From Endothia cerciana (lineage: Eukaryota; Ascomycota; Sordariomycetes; Diaporthales; Cryphonectriaceae): 64,000 nt of DNA. Location of the stretch: NCBI GenBank assembly GCA_026119935.1, contig JALRMH010000004.1, positions 1,240,001 to 1,304,000 of the forward strand, written 5' to 3'. A program made the translations under genes and the position numbers. A model generated the notes under the pieces. The model saw only the letters and a list, made by a program, of their open reading frames with translations, did not search any database and was not told the origin of the DNA. This document shows positions 43,558 to 55,364 of this stretch, in pieces. The number at the start of each line of letters is the position of its first letter. The first letter of the stretch is position 1.

Positions 43558-45235
43558 GCCGGCGGCCAGGCGAGGCACCGGACACGTTTGGATCCCTGCT
43601 GGTCAAGCTGAACTAGCCGCCCTTTCCTGCTAGTGTGCCCAAGAGAACCAGTCACAGGTCTAGAGGTTGGCACCAAGACCGTTTCTTGCAGAGAGCGCAC
43701 ATCTAATCTAAGAAGGCTCATCCTCAGTCTAGATCAGCCCGTCGCTCATCTCGTCAGGGTTGTCTCAAAGATATACAACTCTGGTATGCGGCTGCTACGC
43801 AACTCTTTGTGGACCCTCCTCCTCACCTAGTGTTATTGGACAGAGGGATGCTGCAGGACATGGAGTTGCGTGCCCATACAGGCCAGTGCAGACGCTTGTC
43901 GGCTTTGGTGCACAGGCGAGGCAGAAACCAGAATGCAAGGCCGAAAGTGTTTTGCGCTCTTGTCCTAAATATCCTTGGCCAACGATCTCTGGCCTTGACC
44001 TCTGGACTGCTGCTAGCAGCTGCATGAGCTTTTGAAATATGATTGTGTATTTCGCACAGCCCGCGCTGCATATCACGGTGCCAGCATGAGGACCCCCCGG
44101 ACGGGCAATGGCATCAAATCGAAAGCAAGTGGTGCACATTTCCCTAGTTCATGGTGGGTTAGAAATCAGGGTAGCAGACAGTCAACACCAAACCAATATC
44201 CAAGGGCTTCACGTTGTGGGATGCGTAGAGAAAAGAGTCGCAAGGGTATCACCCAGAGAGAGAGAGAGGGGGGGGATCATTCACCTCAAGCATCCGGTCA
44301 TGGCTTGCTGTATCACGCCAATAGTGGTGAAAATCCCGAAGAATATAGCGATGAGGGTGCTGAGGTTGAATTTCCAAGAATTTGGGCCTCATATATGAAG
44401 GTTGTGCCATTCATGGCTGACGAAGTGGGAAGAGGGAGTTTGTACATTGCTGCTTAGTTCAAAGAGGCCCACAAAGGTAAAATCATGATACAATAGCCGG
44501 ATGGTGGTGATCAGGATTGCGGTTCTAGGTAGGAGAAAAAGAGACCTGAACAGAAAAACCTACAAAGTTGTAATTTGTATCAATCACCGACGCACTTCGT
44601 ATGTAGAGGTCCATAGGGGCTGTGCCGTAGGATGCCAGGCCTGTCAATGAGGGTTATGGCTACCCAGTGTGCCAATGAAAACAAAGTATCTGGCATTTGT
44701 ATGGTGTACCAGCCAAATCCTAAGTACTCCGGTCTTTGGCCGGGCATCCTTACAAGATCTGAGCTCAGGTCTTCAGTCCTCTCTCTTCTCGATGATTTTG
44801 GTCCTCGGACCCATGATGGACAGCAAGGAACCAGGCCGAAAGACGACACTCACGATCAAGGCCGTGGAAGACTCAGAAGCAATATTCCATTTTTTTTTAA
44901 TTTTCCACCTGGTCCTCTTGATATGATTATGTATTCACCTAATTATAGGTATCACTTCATTCCGAAGAGTCATGCCTGCTGTATGATCATGTACTCGTAG
45001 CCTCATCATCTAGCCGCGAAAGTGACACTTGTAGGTAGTGCCACGACGCTGATAACATCGTCAAATTGCTCCGCTCAATTTTCCTCCTTTGTTTTGCCCC
45101 TGCCAATCTGGATTTTTTTTTTGTCTTGGTCCACACCCTTGTTCATTCAGTCACGTCTGTCTTCCGTTGATATTCGTCTTCAACGTCGCAGTCTTCACCC
45201 CAACGATCTCCACAAGAATCCCCAGGCCATCTGGA
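43558..45235. other. Convergent intergenic region
   Basis: About 1.7 kb lies between converging genes. Short open frames occur on both strands, some with hydrophobic runs on the minus strand near 44390-44300 and 44880-44790. None can be tied to a family or joined by good splice sites. T-runs at about 44889 and 45112 may be 3'-end signals. Confidence 0.45.
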
Positions 45236-48182
45236 TCAGAAGAAACCCAACCTCTCCCTCACTTTCGAATCGAGATACTCAATCCCGTCCTCCCTCCTGC
45301 ACGCTCTCCGAAACGACTCTCTCATATACGGGCTCGCCATCTGGCACACAGTCTCGGACCTTATGACCTGCGGTTGCTGGTAGAAATTCCTCACGACCCC
45401 GTTCACCCCCTGACTATAACCTCCACCAGCACTCGTCATGGCCTCCACGTCGGCAACCAGCTCCGGAACAACTATCTCCGTGTAACACTCCTCGCACACG
45501 GTCAGCTGCGGGATGCTGCTCGGCATATACCAGGGCTCGTCCCGCAGGGGCACGTCCCCAGGGCATTCTTCGATCTCCGACCACTTACGGATCCCGTCCG
45601 CAAGGCGCTGGATGTTGGGCGCGGACTGGTGGGCCACGGCCCGGTCGTGGGCGCTCTCGAAGACATCGAAGTAGAGCGGAAAGCGGTTCCGGTTCGGGGC
45701 GAAGTGCAGGCTGCACGTTCCCGGTCTGGGCTCTGCTTGGCGGTCCTGCGGCACGAACACGCCCGTGAGGCTCGGGAACAGCACCTGGACTGCCTCCGCG
45801 CACGGGCTACAGACTGTAAAGTCCGGAATGCAGCGCCTCGCCACCGGGTCGATGATGGAGTACCAATTGCGCGTGACCCTGGCCGGCCCGTAGCACGAGA
45901 CCTTGTGCCTGGCTGTCACATCGGCGGTTCCTTGGATGAGGCGTAGATCTGAACGCTGGTATTTTCTTGTCATCAGCCAGGCGATGCGATACCATGGAGA
46001 GGTGCCCAGACTGCAGGCGATCGCCTTGCTGGTATCCCTGGCGCGGGGTGGGGCCACAAAGTCGCTGCGGAACTCGGTATGGAGGAAGACTTGCTCGTAG
46101 CAAGACGGACAGACGTTGAAATTGTCGTGCCTCGGTAGTGTCCACCAATCCTCAAGTCCGGATCGCGGCCGTTGTCGTGGGCAGTCCGGAAGTCCTGGTA
46201 GGGCGCCCGTGTTGACATCTTCAGAATACCGACGGTAAGACACGACAGGTGCCGCTGGCTGTTCCAAGTTAGTCCCACTCTGTCGAGGGGTCAGAGGCAC
46301 CATTTGGTGAGGAGGGTGGAAGGGGACAGGTTGCCAATCGGGCGGAGAATGGGCAATAGTCTCCAAGGAGCCTTGCCGGGACCAAGCCGGGGATGGTGGC
46401 ATCGTCTGCCGTTTCCGGTCATCCAAGGGGATTGCCGTGGGCAGTGGTGTTATGGACAGAGGCGTATTTACCGACTTGCTGGATCTTGCATTGGACCTGG
46501 TACTTGGGTTCCGGGAGGAGGCCCTAGGTCGGCCCAAGTCTGAAGCTCGGTCATCGACCCTCACACTAGAGCGACTCCGTGGAGAGGAGCCGGCTGATGA
46601 CAAGGGCGACACCGGCCTGTCGATATCATTCCGACGTCTACCCTTGACCACGTTGAAGTGAGTAGTTGAGGTTCGTGGGTCGGGTTGGGTTTTGCAGTTG
46701 AAGAGCATCTCATCGGAGACCCTAGGGGATGGGAGTGGCGAAGAGAGCCGAGACTTCGATTTCGAGGTGGGCGCCGGTCGTGGTCCGACCGGGCTCAGCA
46801 GAGCCGAACGGCGGTCTTCCTGAATCACCGTCGACTTCCTCCGACTGCGGTGCGATTGTTGGGCCTTGACCTCGCGGTAGTTGTCACTTAAATATTCAAG
46901 GTCTGCTTGTCTGGGCGGAGAGAAACGCCCGTGGTAACTCGACCGCTTCTGACTAGTTCTGGCCGACTCAGCATGAGATCTCGCTGGGGAAGAGCCCTTT
47001 CGTGCCAGTCTTGGCGGAGACTGTCTGCGGTCGAGTGGCGGAGGTGATGGCCCTCTCCTCGGCCGACCATGGGCTTCCTCCCTATACGAGCTATGTCTCT
47101 CGGCTGCCCTCCTCGGCACTTCCGCGTCCGAGTGCAAGCACCTGTGCCCGGAAGGGGATCTGGAGTGGCCGTGGTAGCTCTTTGGATCGGCTAATTGAGG
47201 CCTCCGGTTGGGCGACTGGTCTCGCGGATCCGCAGCGTGTGATGGGGAGATAAAGTTCCAGTATGCTCTGTCGCGGCCCTTCGTCGCATGTTTGACGGCT
47301 GGTGACAGGAAACCATCTCCGGCCTGATGTGCCGACTCTGGGTGTGGGCTGAAGTAGTCTCTCGCAGCGTCTTGATGCCTCTGGTCGACGCAGGTTGCCG
47401 ACCTGGACCTGTGGGCGTGCAGTGCCGGCCTGGGCTGACTGGACTGATCAATGTCAGTCTCTATCCGGGGTAGATCTGTTCTTGATCTGCGTATCCGCAG
47501 TCCTGGCGGCGCCTTGGAGTCGAGATGGATCTTGGTATTGGCATGGTACTCAGTCTTGTTAGACGAGTCTGACTTCCGGAGGACCGAACCGTCGGGGTAT
47601 ATATCGTTGTCTGTCTCAGACGGTGCGACAAGGACAAAGCGCCGCTCAGCGTTGAACTCGGGCACGGGGAGTAAGATGGGATTCTGCTCGACTGTCCCTT
47701 TGTACTTGGGCTCTTCGTCACTCGAGCTCACCACAGAGCCGTTCAGCTCCCTGGCCACCGAGGCCTCTTCATCCTCGACACTGGGAGGGGGAGGGACCCG
47801 GAGGTGTGAGATGTACGGAAGAGACCTGGGGACCTTCGAGTCGTCTGGGTTGAAATGGTCCAGTCTGGCTGACTGGTTCGCGCGGGCTGGGTCAGGCCTG
47901 CAAGAGGGGAGCGGCGCATTGTTAGCTTCTAGATCCGAGTCCACGAGCCTCCGCTCATCTCCGCTGAGGGATTCTGGGACTCGGGGGCACTCACGGTCTA
48001 GGACTCTTGGCTCTCTGTGTGGTCCAAGCCCCAGTACTCAACAGACTCTGGAAGTCCGAGTCTTGGATCATGGTGAAGCACCCAGGGATCCAATCCGGTC
48101 CGGTAATTGGTGTTGCAGTTCTCAGTCCAGGGGTGACATCGTCTTGGCTCCCTAGCGGGGTAATGCAGCTGACAGCTGACAC
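45236..48182 (-). CDS. Conserved fungal Ser/Arg-rich protein with Cys-rich C-terminal domain
   Basis: Two exons (48182-47995 and 47897-45236) join in phase across a 97-nt intron (GACC|GTGAGT ... TTGCAG) to about 949 residues if the first ATG is used. An inner ATG at 48071 would start MIQDSDFQS and is equally possible. Residues ~60-620 are disordered, Ser/Arg/Pro-rich, with many RSR/SPR dipeptides. The C-terminal ~330 residues look folded and conserved: RSGLEDWWTLPRHDNFNVCP and SCYEQVFLHTEFRSDFVAPP, then FTVCSPCAEAVQVLFPSLTG and LTVCEECYTEIVVPELVADV. These contain three CxxC pairs that could bind metal. I recall similar fungal proteins labelled Ser/Arg-related nuclear matrix protein, but the function is unknown. 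No membrane segment is evident. Confidence 0.75.
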
Positions 48183-51100
48183 GAGCCCTGGAGGGGCTGA
48201 GACCTGTAGACTTCTAGAATTCTAGAGACACAGGTTGCCACCTTGTCGGTCTAGACCAAGAATAGGGTTATCGTGGTGTTTGTTTGAGAGGCGGGGAGGA
48301 GGCCAAGAGGGATTATATGTTGCTGTGGTGGGGAACACTCAAGGATAGGGCAGCGAGGATGATCCTTCAGGCATTGGGAGGGCTGGGAGGAGTGCTTTCT
48401 TACTCCAAGTCAGATGTTGGGGGGGTGGGTCGCTTGGGGGGCGGCCTGACTGGATGATACTCTCTCTCTAACCAAGCCTCGAGAAGGTTCGAGGGGCACG
48501 AAACCGAGGGTCAGGATCACCAGCGAGGTTATATATGATGAGCACCGGTTTTGCTTTCCCTACCCGAGATCACAACTCGGGACGAGGCCGGCACACGGTA
48601 CAGTATCATTCGATCGTTGGGCAGTAATCTCCACACCCTCGGAAGAGAAGCCAGCACAGAGGTGATGTAGACTCGAGTGTTTGTCACTTGTCAGATTAAA
48701 TGTAAGGGCTGTTGGCATCCTGCCCGTGGATTTAGTGTCTCATGTACGGAATACGTACATTTGACTCGGGACGGGAAACGACTTGCATTTCACGAGTCGG
48801 CCATCTCTGCCGTGAGACAGTACCAGACCCACTGTCCTATGGAGCGTGCATGCCGCTCTGCAGAAGATGAGCTCACAGAAAGGGAAAAAAATATCCATCT
48901 GCCTCAGGTGCGGTGTACCCAGTCCCCCCAGATCTAACACTGACAGACCAAACACGGCGGCCGCCGTCTATATCTTCCATATACTCATGGTCCTCCACAG
49001 GGCGAGGACGAGCCTGATGCTGCATTTTGAGACGCGGAGATATCACCAGGCCTGAAAGGAGGGGCTGGCAAATATGCATTTCTCACGAGATGAAGACGTA
49101 CGGATTACTGAAGCAGCAAGCAGCGGTGCCCAATGGCCCGATTCTCTCACACTTCACATGGCCACGGCGCCGGCAGGCCCCTGGGGGGGGAAGAAGAAGA
49201 AGAAGAAGAAAAAACCCCCCCCCCCCCCAAAAAAACCACCAAAAACCCGGTCCAGTGGGTCCGCAGAGGGGTTCAGCCACAGCTGTTTTGCCCTACCGCA
49301 GAGCGGCGAGGTAGGGGATAGGCCGCAGAGATGGCCGGGCCTAGTCCTGGCTCTGACGATCTCTCGAGGAGGGCTCGGCCGGAATTCGCGACCTACAAGT
49401 TTCGCTTTTTCCTCACCTCTCCCACCACCGCAAATCAACTGGAGAGAATACCGACGGTCTCCTTCCCCGAGACCTTTATGCCAGACCTCGACCCCCCCTC
49501 CACCCTGCCCACATGGGCGGGCGTTGGCTGGGCCTCCGACCAGCCCGGACCATCGCTCTCTTACCTCCTGACCAGCCCACCTGAAAGGCCTCTGGTTTTG
49601 TGCACTTTGGCACACATCCTCCCTGCAGAGGCTCGCGCTCGTTGTGAAGCGATCCACCAATAGCTCACCCCCCCTCGTACGTGTTTCTGCATACATTCCG
49701 GGCGTGGCTAGCCCATGCGAGATCTTTGGGTGTGTGAGGGTCGCACCTGTACGCCTGAGGTGGCGAGCACAGATTGCTTTTGCCCGCACATCAAGCTGGA
49801 CGCGAGCGACGCTAAAGGCGGCTCGTACCAAGCTATTCCTTGTGGTGACAGGCGCCCCTCTCACCATTTTTCGAGGCAGAGACGCTCTTGAACGTCACGT
49901 CTCGGCGTGATGGCTGAAGGCGTGCAAGGGGGTCCGGTGGCCTGCGGATAGCTGCGTCTACCCGAGAGTATGATGCCGGACGGCAACATGAGAGTCGAGT
50001 CCGTCATCGCGGGATCCTCGAATCCAATGAGCGAGGAGCCTCCGGCAGGCTCGCTTCGGTTTTCGCCTCCGTGCCCCCGTCGCGGTCACCTTGAGCTCGA
50101 CAGTGTCGCTGGCCACCCGGTCGGACCGTTCGAGCCACGCTAACCACCATGACAACAGCGGTCTGCCGGACGAGAGAAGGCATGGCCGGCACTGTCCGAA
50201 GGCTTTGTTGACATCGCACGCCGCCTCCGTTCTCACATGTCTGTCGACAACAGTACGCCGCCAGGATTGGTCCGATGGCCGCGGGAAGACCTGCAGGTGC
50301 AACCACCGGGCTGCGGTGGCTCAAGCAGTGAGCTATACCGGAATGTAACTCAAGCATGACTCGATAATCGGATTGCTTGGGCCTGGCCAGCCGTGCCACT
50401 GTCCTGATTCGTCTCGTTGATCGTGCCCTTGAGCCCGAGAGACCACTGGCCCGGTTCCGCACGCGTGTGAGGAAACAGGTGTCCGACACGAGCGAGGTGC
50501 GACGTGTCCTGCCTCGACGTCTGGTCAATTGCCTGATCGTTCCCTGACCCCACGGCGTACATGTTGCCTGGTCTGAGCCCTGCCCTGTCGCCGCCCAAAG
50601 TCACACAGACTGTTGATCTTCTCTACCGAGATGGGGGATATAGATAGGGTGCCTCATATGCCGGTGGACGAAAGAGGCCTCGACATCTGCGGGGATCCGA
50701 TGATCATCGCCAACGCAATGCCCAAAGTCAGATGTATGTGCCATGCCCGATGGACAATCATGACAGGCCATGAATACCTTGTCCCTTACCGCGAACGCGA
50801 TGCTGTTCAAGGTCCTCACAGTACATCCATCCCGTCGCAGACTCCGCCGCCATCCCCTCCCCTCGGACGCGGACGTGGCCTGGCATCCCGCGATTGTTGG
50901 GATATGCAGGGCACACCTGCATGCATACCATCATCCACCCGGAACGGCCTCATGCGTCCTCAATATGCACTATGCTACACTCAGTTGCTCTTCCTTCTTG
51001 ACCGAGCTCTGATGGACGAGAACCAGCCGGGAGCTAGGGTAGGCAGGCGGTAGGTGTGCCTTACCGCGACGAACCAAACAATTTCCAGAGCATCTCGCCC

Positions 51101-53486
51101 AGCCTCCCCGTCACTGGGCCGCTCAGTATTTCCAATGGGACGACGGGCTTGGTCCTGCGCGCTGCGCAAATGGGTTGAGTCCCTCGCCCTGCTATGCGTA
51201 CCACGGGCTCGTGTCTTCTCTTCCTTGCCCGACTCCGGCATCCTGAGGACTTCACCCGAATGCCGCGGCGGAGAACAGAGGCCAGGGTGAGAAGTACGTT
51301 ATCACAAGTCACAGGTATCCATAAAAGATACTCTTGTGTCAACAGAGACCAGACGACGGCAAGGTCACACCGGCAGGACCCGGCCCAACGAGACCTCCAG
51401 TCGTTCACTCGAGCACCATGCCCTCTTTTCAGACTGTATCATCCATCAACCGCAATCGCCAGCAGCCATGACACACACTCATCGAGATGAGACCAAACGC
51501 TCCTCTATCACATGTATGACCAAGGACATTCTTTCTCAAACAGTGCCACGGGCCACAGCTGCTATCACCCTTGCGTCTCATCAAGGGACGGTAGCGGCTC
51601 ACCAAGCGCTCGTACAGGAGCTCAAGGACCACGCCGAGGACCGTTACGAGGCCGCAAGCGTTCATTCTTGGCCCTACGATAGATGGCGTGACTCACATCG
51701 TGTTCGCCTGTCATGGGACGAATAAATACTCTTGCACCTGTCCTTCGGCAGGACGCCCCAAACCGCGGCGCATTTGGAGCTTGCCACATTGACGAATCAA
51801 GCTACGAAGTCCCCTTTTATTTAAAAAAAAAGTTAAATCAATTCATTTGATTCTATAAATAGTAAATGCAAACATATCTCAAGAGCCAATAATACAATTT
51901 GCTCACTAGCAAACTACGCATAGATTCGTCCACTAGTCACCATGAGGAGGGCGACGAGGACCACACGGGCGTCGATTGTCCACCTTGCCTGACCACCAGA
52001 GCTATGATCATCTAGACTCAATTGATCATGATTTAGCCTTATAGAGCGGAATATTTCTAGACATGCAGACCATGTGCTCTTTGGCACACTGTTTATCTTC
52101 AGCCTGCGGCTCAAGACCGGGTCCCGTCGCCGTCAGCGACACAGGTCTAGAGCGGAGCAAACACAGGATCCCATCCACAATAGTCTCAAAGTCAGGCACC
52201 CATCACAGCCTTGAAAAGGGCAATGGCCACCAAGATAAGTCTATCTATGCCGTGCGCAATCATGCAGTTGTGAACCACACTAGGTACGGGCATGCGGTGC
52301 TTCGGCCCCTTCCCCTCAGCTCCAGTCCCACCGCCGTCGGGCGGCGGCATCGTCCCAAGAAGTCGGGCGAGCGCCCGTCGCTTAGGCAGCGACACCGGTG
52401 ATCTCGGATGCATGATCGATGATGGTGAGATGACGACGCACGATTTGTGGAGGGTTATCCGGGAGGGCCGGCTGCCCTCGTGCCTGCTGCTGTATGTAAC
52501 CTTTCGGCGGCCGTCGTGCCTGTCACCTGCCCACCCCCTCGTGTCTCCTTCTGAAACCACGCCTCGAGGGTGAGGCCCTCTGACCGGTGAGCAAGCAGGG
52601 CTACAATGTGTAGCCCTAGTAAGCCCGAGAAGGGCAGAGGATTTGGAGGGATACGTGCTGCGCTTGCTAAAGAGTGTGCAGTGTCATGGGCGTAGCTCAA
52701 AATACGCAATAGGCAGAGACTGACAGCGTACCGTGAAAATTGAAGAATAAAACATGGGCAGTGGCCTTTTCAAATCAATTACATCCGAAATCTGAGAGAA
52801 ATGGCTCGTGTGACAAGGACGCTTGTATATGCCTCTTGTTTGTGTCATAAGATGTTCAAGAGTGGCCTACATCCCGCTCTGCCCATCGAACAGGTTCGGA
52901 ACTGCCATGGGCTACCAACACGGGACGATATCATGCGCATGGTAGCGGTGGAGTGTAGGAGTGTAGTAGGCCTATCAATGGGCTGGTATTTTGATTTCCT
53001 AGCTCTAATGGCGGCCTCAGTCTGGTCTTCTAACTGAGCTAATCTTAGCAGGCATATGCTGCTTCCCTAAAGTGGCACGTCCCCTGGCGGCACCGCCTGT
53101 TGATCACCGAAAAGTTGGCCTTACGACTATGGAGACGACAACACTAGCTGCAGCACCTTATCTCGTGTGGACAGTGACCTCTCAAGGTAAGTGTTCGGAG
53201 CTCGGAGGTTGCCTCGTCGTAGTCTGTAGAGCGTCAGACACCCTCACCGACAGCGTCGCGTTTTCCGCCCGAATGATATCATCCTTCTAATGCACGTTAC
53301 GGCGCGAGACACAGCAGCGGCACGAAAAGACCGGGTATCAGCCTCGGAGTCTCATCAAGCCCTTTCGTCGGGGCGCTGGCCACGCGTTGCGAGTGTCCGC
53401 CGCCCTGCGGCTGTTCAGTCTGCCGGGCTTCGAAGTCATCATGCAGGTAATGGCGAATGATACTGTGAAGCCATGGGCCTCGCTGA
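48183..53486. other. 5.3-kb gene desert
   Basis: I find no confident gene here. Open frames up to ~237 codons exist (for example minus strand 49867-49154, plus strand 51336-51725), but they overlap on opposite strands, include low-complexity translation and match no family. The region contains a homopolymer island (about 49181-49240) and an AT-rich patch (51815-51905) in otherwise GC-balanced DNA. The left end should hold the promoter of the Ser/Arg-rich gene. Confidence 0.5.
49181..49241. repeat. Low-complexity island: G-run, (GAA)n, C-run, A-run
   Basis: About 60 bp consist of G8, (AAG)n, A-run, C14 and A7 with almost no other sequence. Confidence 0.9.
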
Positions 53487-53545
53487 CTAGCCGGACCGCC
53501 CATTTCGCACGCGACGGCCATCTGGTCCATCAGTGGCGCCGTCCA

Positions 53546-53577
<32 letters not shown>

Positions 53578-55364
53578 CTATGCTCGGCCTCCTTCTGTCT
53601 CTTCTCCCACTCCTCGTCAGAGATCATGTAGCGCGACACGGCGAGAGGAACGAAGCTCCACAAGCACGCCTCAAACAGGAGATGGACAAGCTCCAAGCCC
53701 ATGTAGTTGCGGAATGAGCCCAACGAGAACCCAGCGCCAAAGTCAAGCCTGAAGCCGAAGTGCCCGCCGCCCACTATGAACGGCCAGAACCAGACCGGCT
53801 CCCAAAGCACCGCCGTCGACATGCCTCTCGCCCGACACCAGAGCCACGCGACCTCTCTCAAGGCGGACGCCTCGAGCGGCGCCAGCATAAAAGAAGCCAA
53901 CCTTCGCGCCAGGATCCCGGCCGCGACGTTAGCAGGCAGCTGAGTGAGCGCGTTGTCTCTGTAGACACGGGGCGTTGTCCGGCGCCTCGCACCGCTCCCG
54001 TCATCGCCATCCCGGCCGATGGGAGAGTCATTACCTGGGTTGGGCCGCAGCTCAGCCGACCATACACCGGGTGGGGTATTGTTGTCGTTGGTGGGGTCTG
54101 TGCTCTCGGGGTTGTTCTCGACGTCGAAGCTGATCAGCGTGGCGCTGACGACCTCCTCGGTGGCCTCGTCGTCGGAGCTGAAGTCTTCAGTGTTGGCGGC
54201 GCGGGAGCGGCGCGGATGGCTTCTTGGTCGGGCAGGAGCGGTGGCAGCAGTATCAGGACGGTCATTTGGTGTTGTGCTCCGCACTTCTGAATTGTGGGCG
54301 TGGTCGGCGGCGCTGCCAGCGTTGAGTTGGTCGCTTGGCTGTGAGACCTCCCAGGTGCCTGCGTCCGGTGAGGCCCCCGTTTGTACATGTACTGGGATAC
54401 CATCCGCAGGCGCCAAAGGGGCTTCGGGGCCGGACAACATTTGATTCTGTGCGGACTCCATGTCGCGTTCTGTCGAGACTCGTTGCAGGACGACACCACT
54501 GCCGAACGGCCGTGCCTGCTCAGAATTAGATGGGGTGGGCAGCACGTCGTAGACCTCCTCGTAGAGCATGTCCCACGCGGACAGGAAGAGGCCATTGATG
54601 GCCCAATATGCCACAAAGGGGCCCATGCTCAGGCCAATCCTGCCCAGCCATCCCGCGATAGAGCGAGGACTGAGTGAGGACGGTGGTGGACAGGGCGGGA
54701 TGACTGATGAACCCGAGAAGGGGACAAAGAACCTCCAGCTGGGAAACCAAGGCGAAGCTGACGCGGGCAAGAGCTGCGTCCTCTGCAGAAAGATCCACAG
54801 CTTCAGCGAGGTCTGGAGGTAGGTGTATGCAGCCTTTAGACAGGTGCTCCTCATGATGCGATCTGCGAACCAGGGAAAGTCCACACAGTTGGAAGCCACG
54901 AAGGCGGGCAGGCCATGTAGCCACAGACTCGCAGGGGGCTGCGCCAGTCGCTCGACCTTGAGGAGTCGCAAGAACGGCACATGTGAATACTCCTTGTACA
55001 GCAGGATGCGCTGCCTCATCCCGCTGAGGCCCCAGACACCACCCAGCTCACACACGCGAGCTGCCCATTCCATATTCCGCCCGACACGCTCGTCGTGCCG
55101 CTCGTGCTGATATCGCCGCAGCTGCTCCGCCCTCATCTCCTCGATGCTGTTCTCGGACTCGACCACGCCTATCACCAACATGACCTCGTTGTGGGAGCGG
55201 ATTATGTCCTTGTTGACCCGCTTCGTCTCCGGGTTAACGGGTCGACCGCGCTCGTCGTACATCTGTAGTGGCGCGCGCGGGTCACCCTCCCCTTCGCCCA
55301 TGATGACGTCGTCGTAGGGGGAGCGGCCCAGGGCCATGGAGGTGAGGGGACCTAATCTGCCCAT
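53487..55364 (-). CDS. Uncharacterised fungal membrane protein with polyQ tract
   Basis: A single exon of 625 codons. The N-terminal half looks conserved and folded: QMYDERGRPVNPETKRVNKD, IIRSHNEVMLVIGVVESENS, VCELGGVWGLSGMRQRILLY and YKEYSHVPFLRLLKVERLAQ. Hydrophobic segments at about residues 175-200 and 245-275 (GRIGLSMGPFVAYWAINGLF) suggest membrane spans. A disordered, Ser/Pro/Thr-rich middle (about 280-465) follows. More hydrophobic stretches follow near residues 470-590 (PANVAAGILARRLASFMLAP, FWPFIVGGGHFGFRLDFGAG). The tail holds ten consecutive glutamines encoded by CAG. I do not recognise a named family. It could be an organelle-membrane protein. Disordered insertions inside a membrane protein are unusual, but no frame break is seen. 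Confidence 0.75.
53546..53576. repeat. (CTG/CAG)n trinucleotide repeat
   Basis: About ten CAG units on the coding (minus) strand give a polyglutamine run near the C-terminus of the membrane protein. Confidence 0.95.

Noticed and set aside
44300..44400. Minus-strand hydrophobic stretch resembling a small membrane protein
   Set aside because: It runs into a stop without a convincing splice site or start and matches no family I know.
44780..44890. Minus-strand frame ALIVSVVFRPGSLLSIMG and onward, as end of a small membrane protein
   Set aside because: No upstream exon or homologue could be supported; a chance open frame is likely.
49154..49867. 237-codon minus-strand frame
   Set aside because: Much of it is translated homopolymer (poly-F/poly-G), and it overlaps equally long frames on the other strand.
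51815..51905. AT-rich patch considered as a transposon end
   Set aside because: No terminal inverted repeats, target-site duplication or transposase remnants were found around it.
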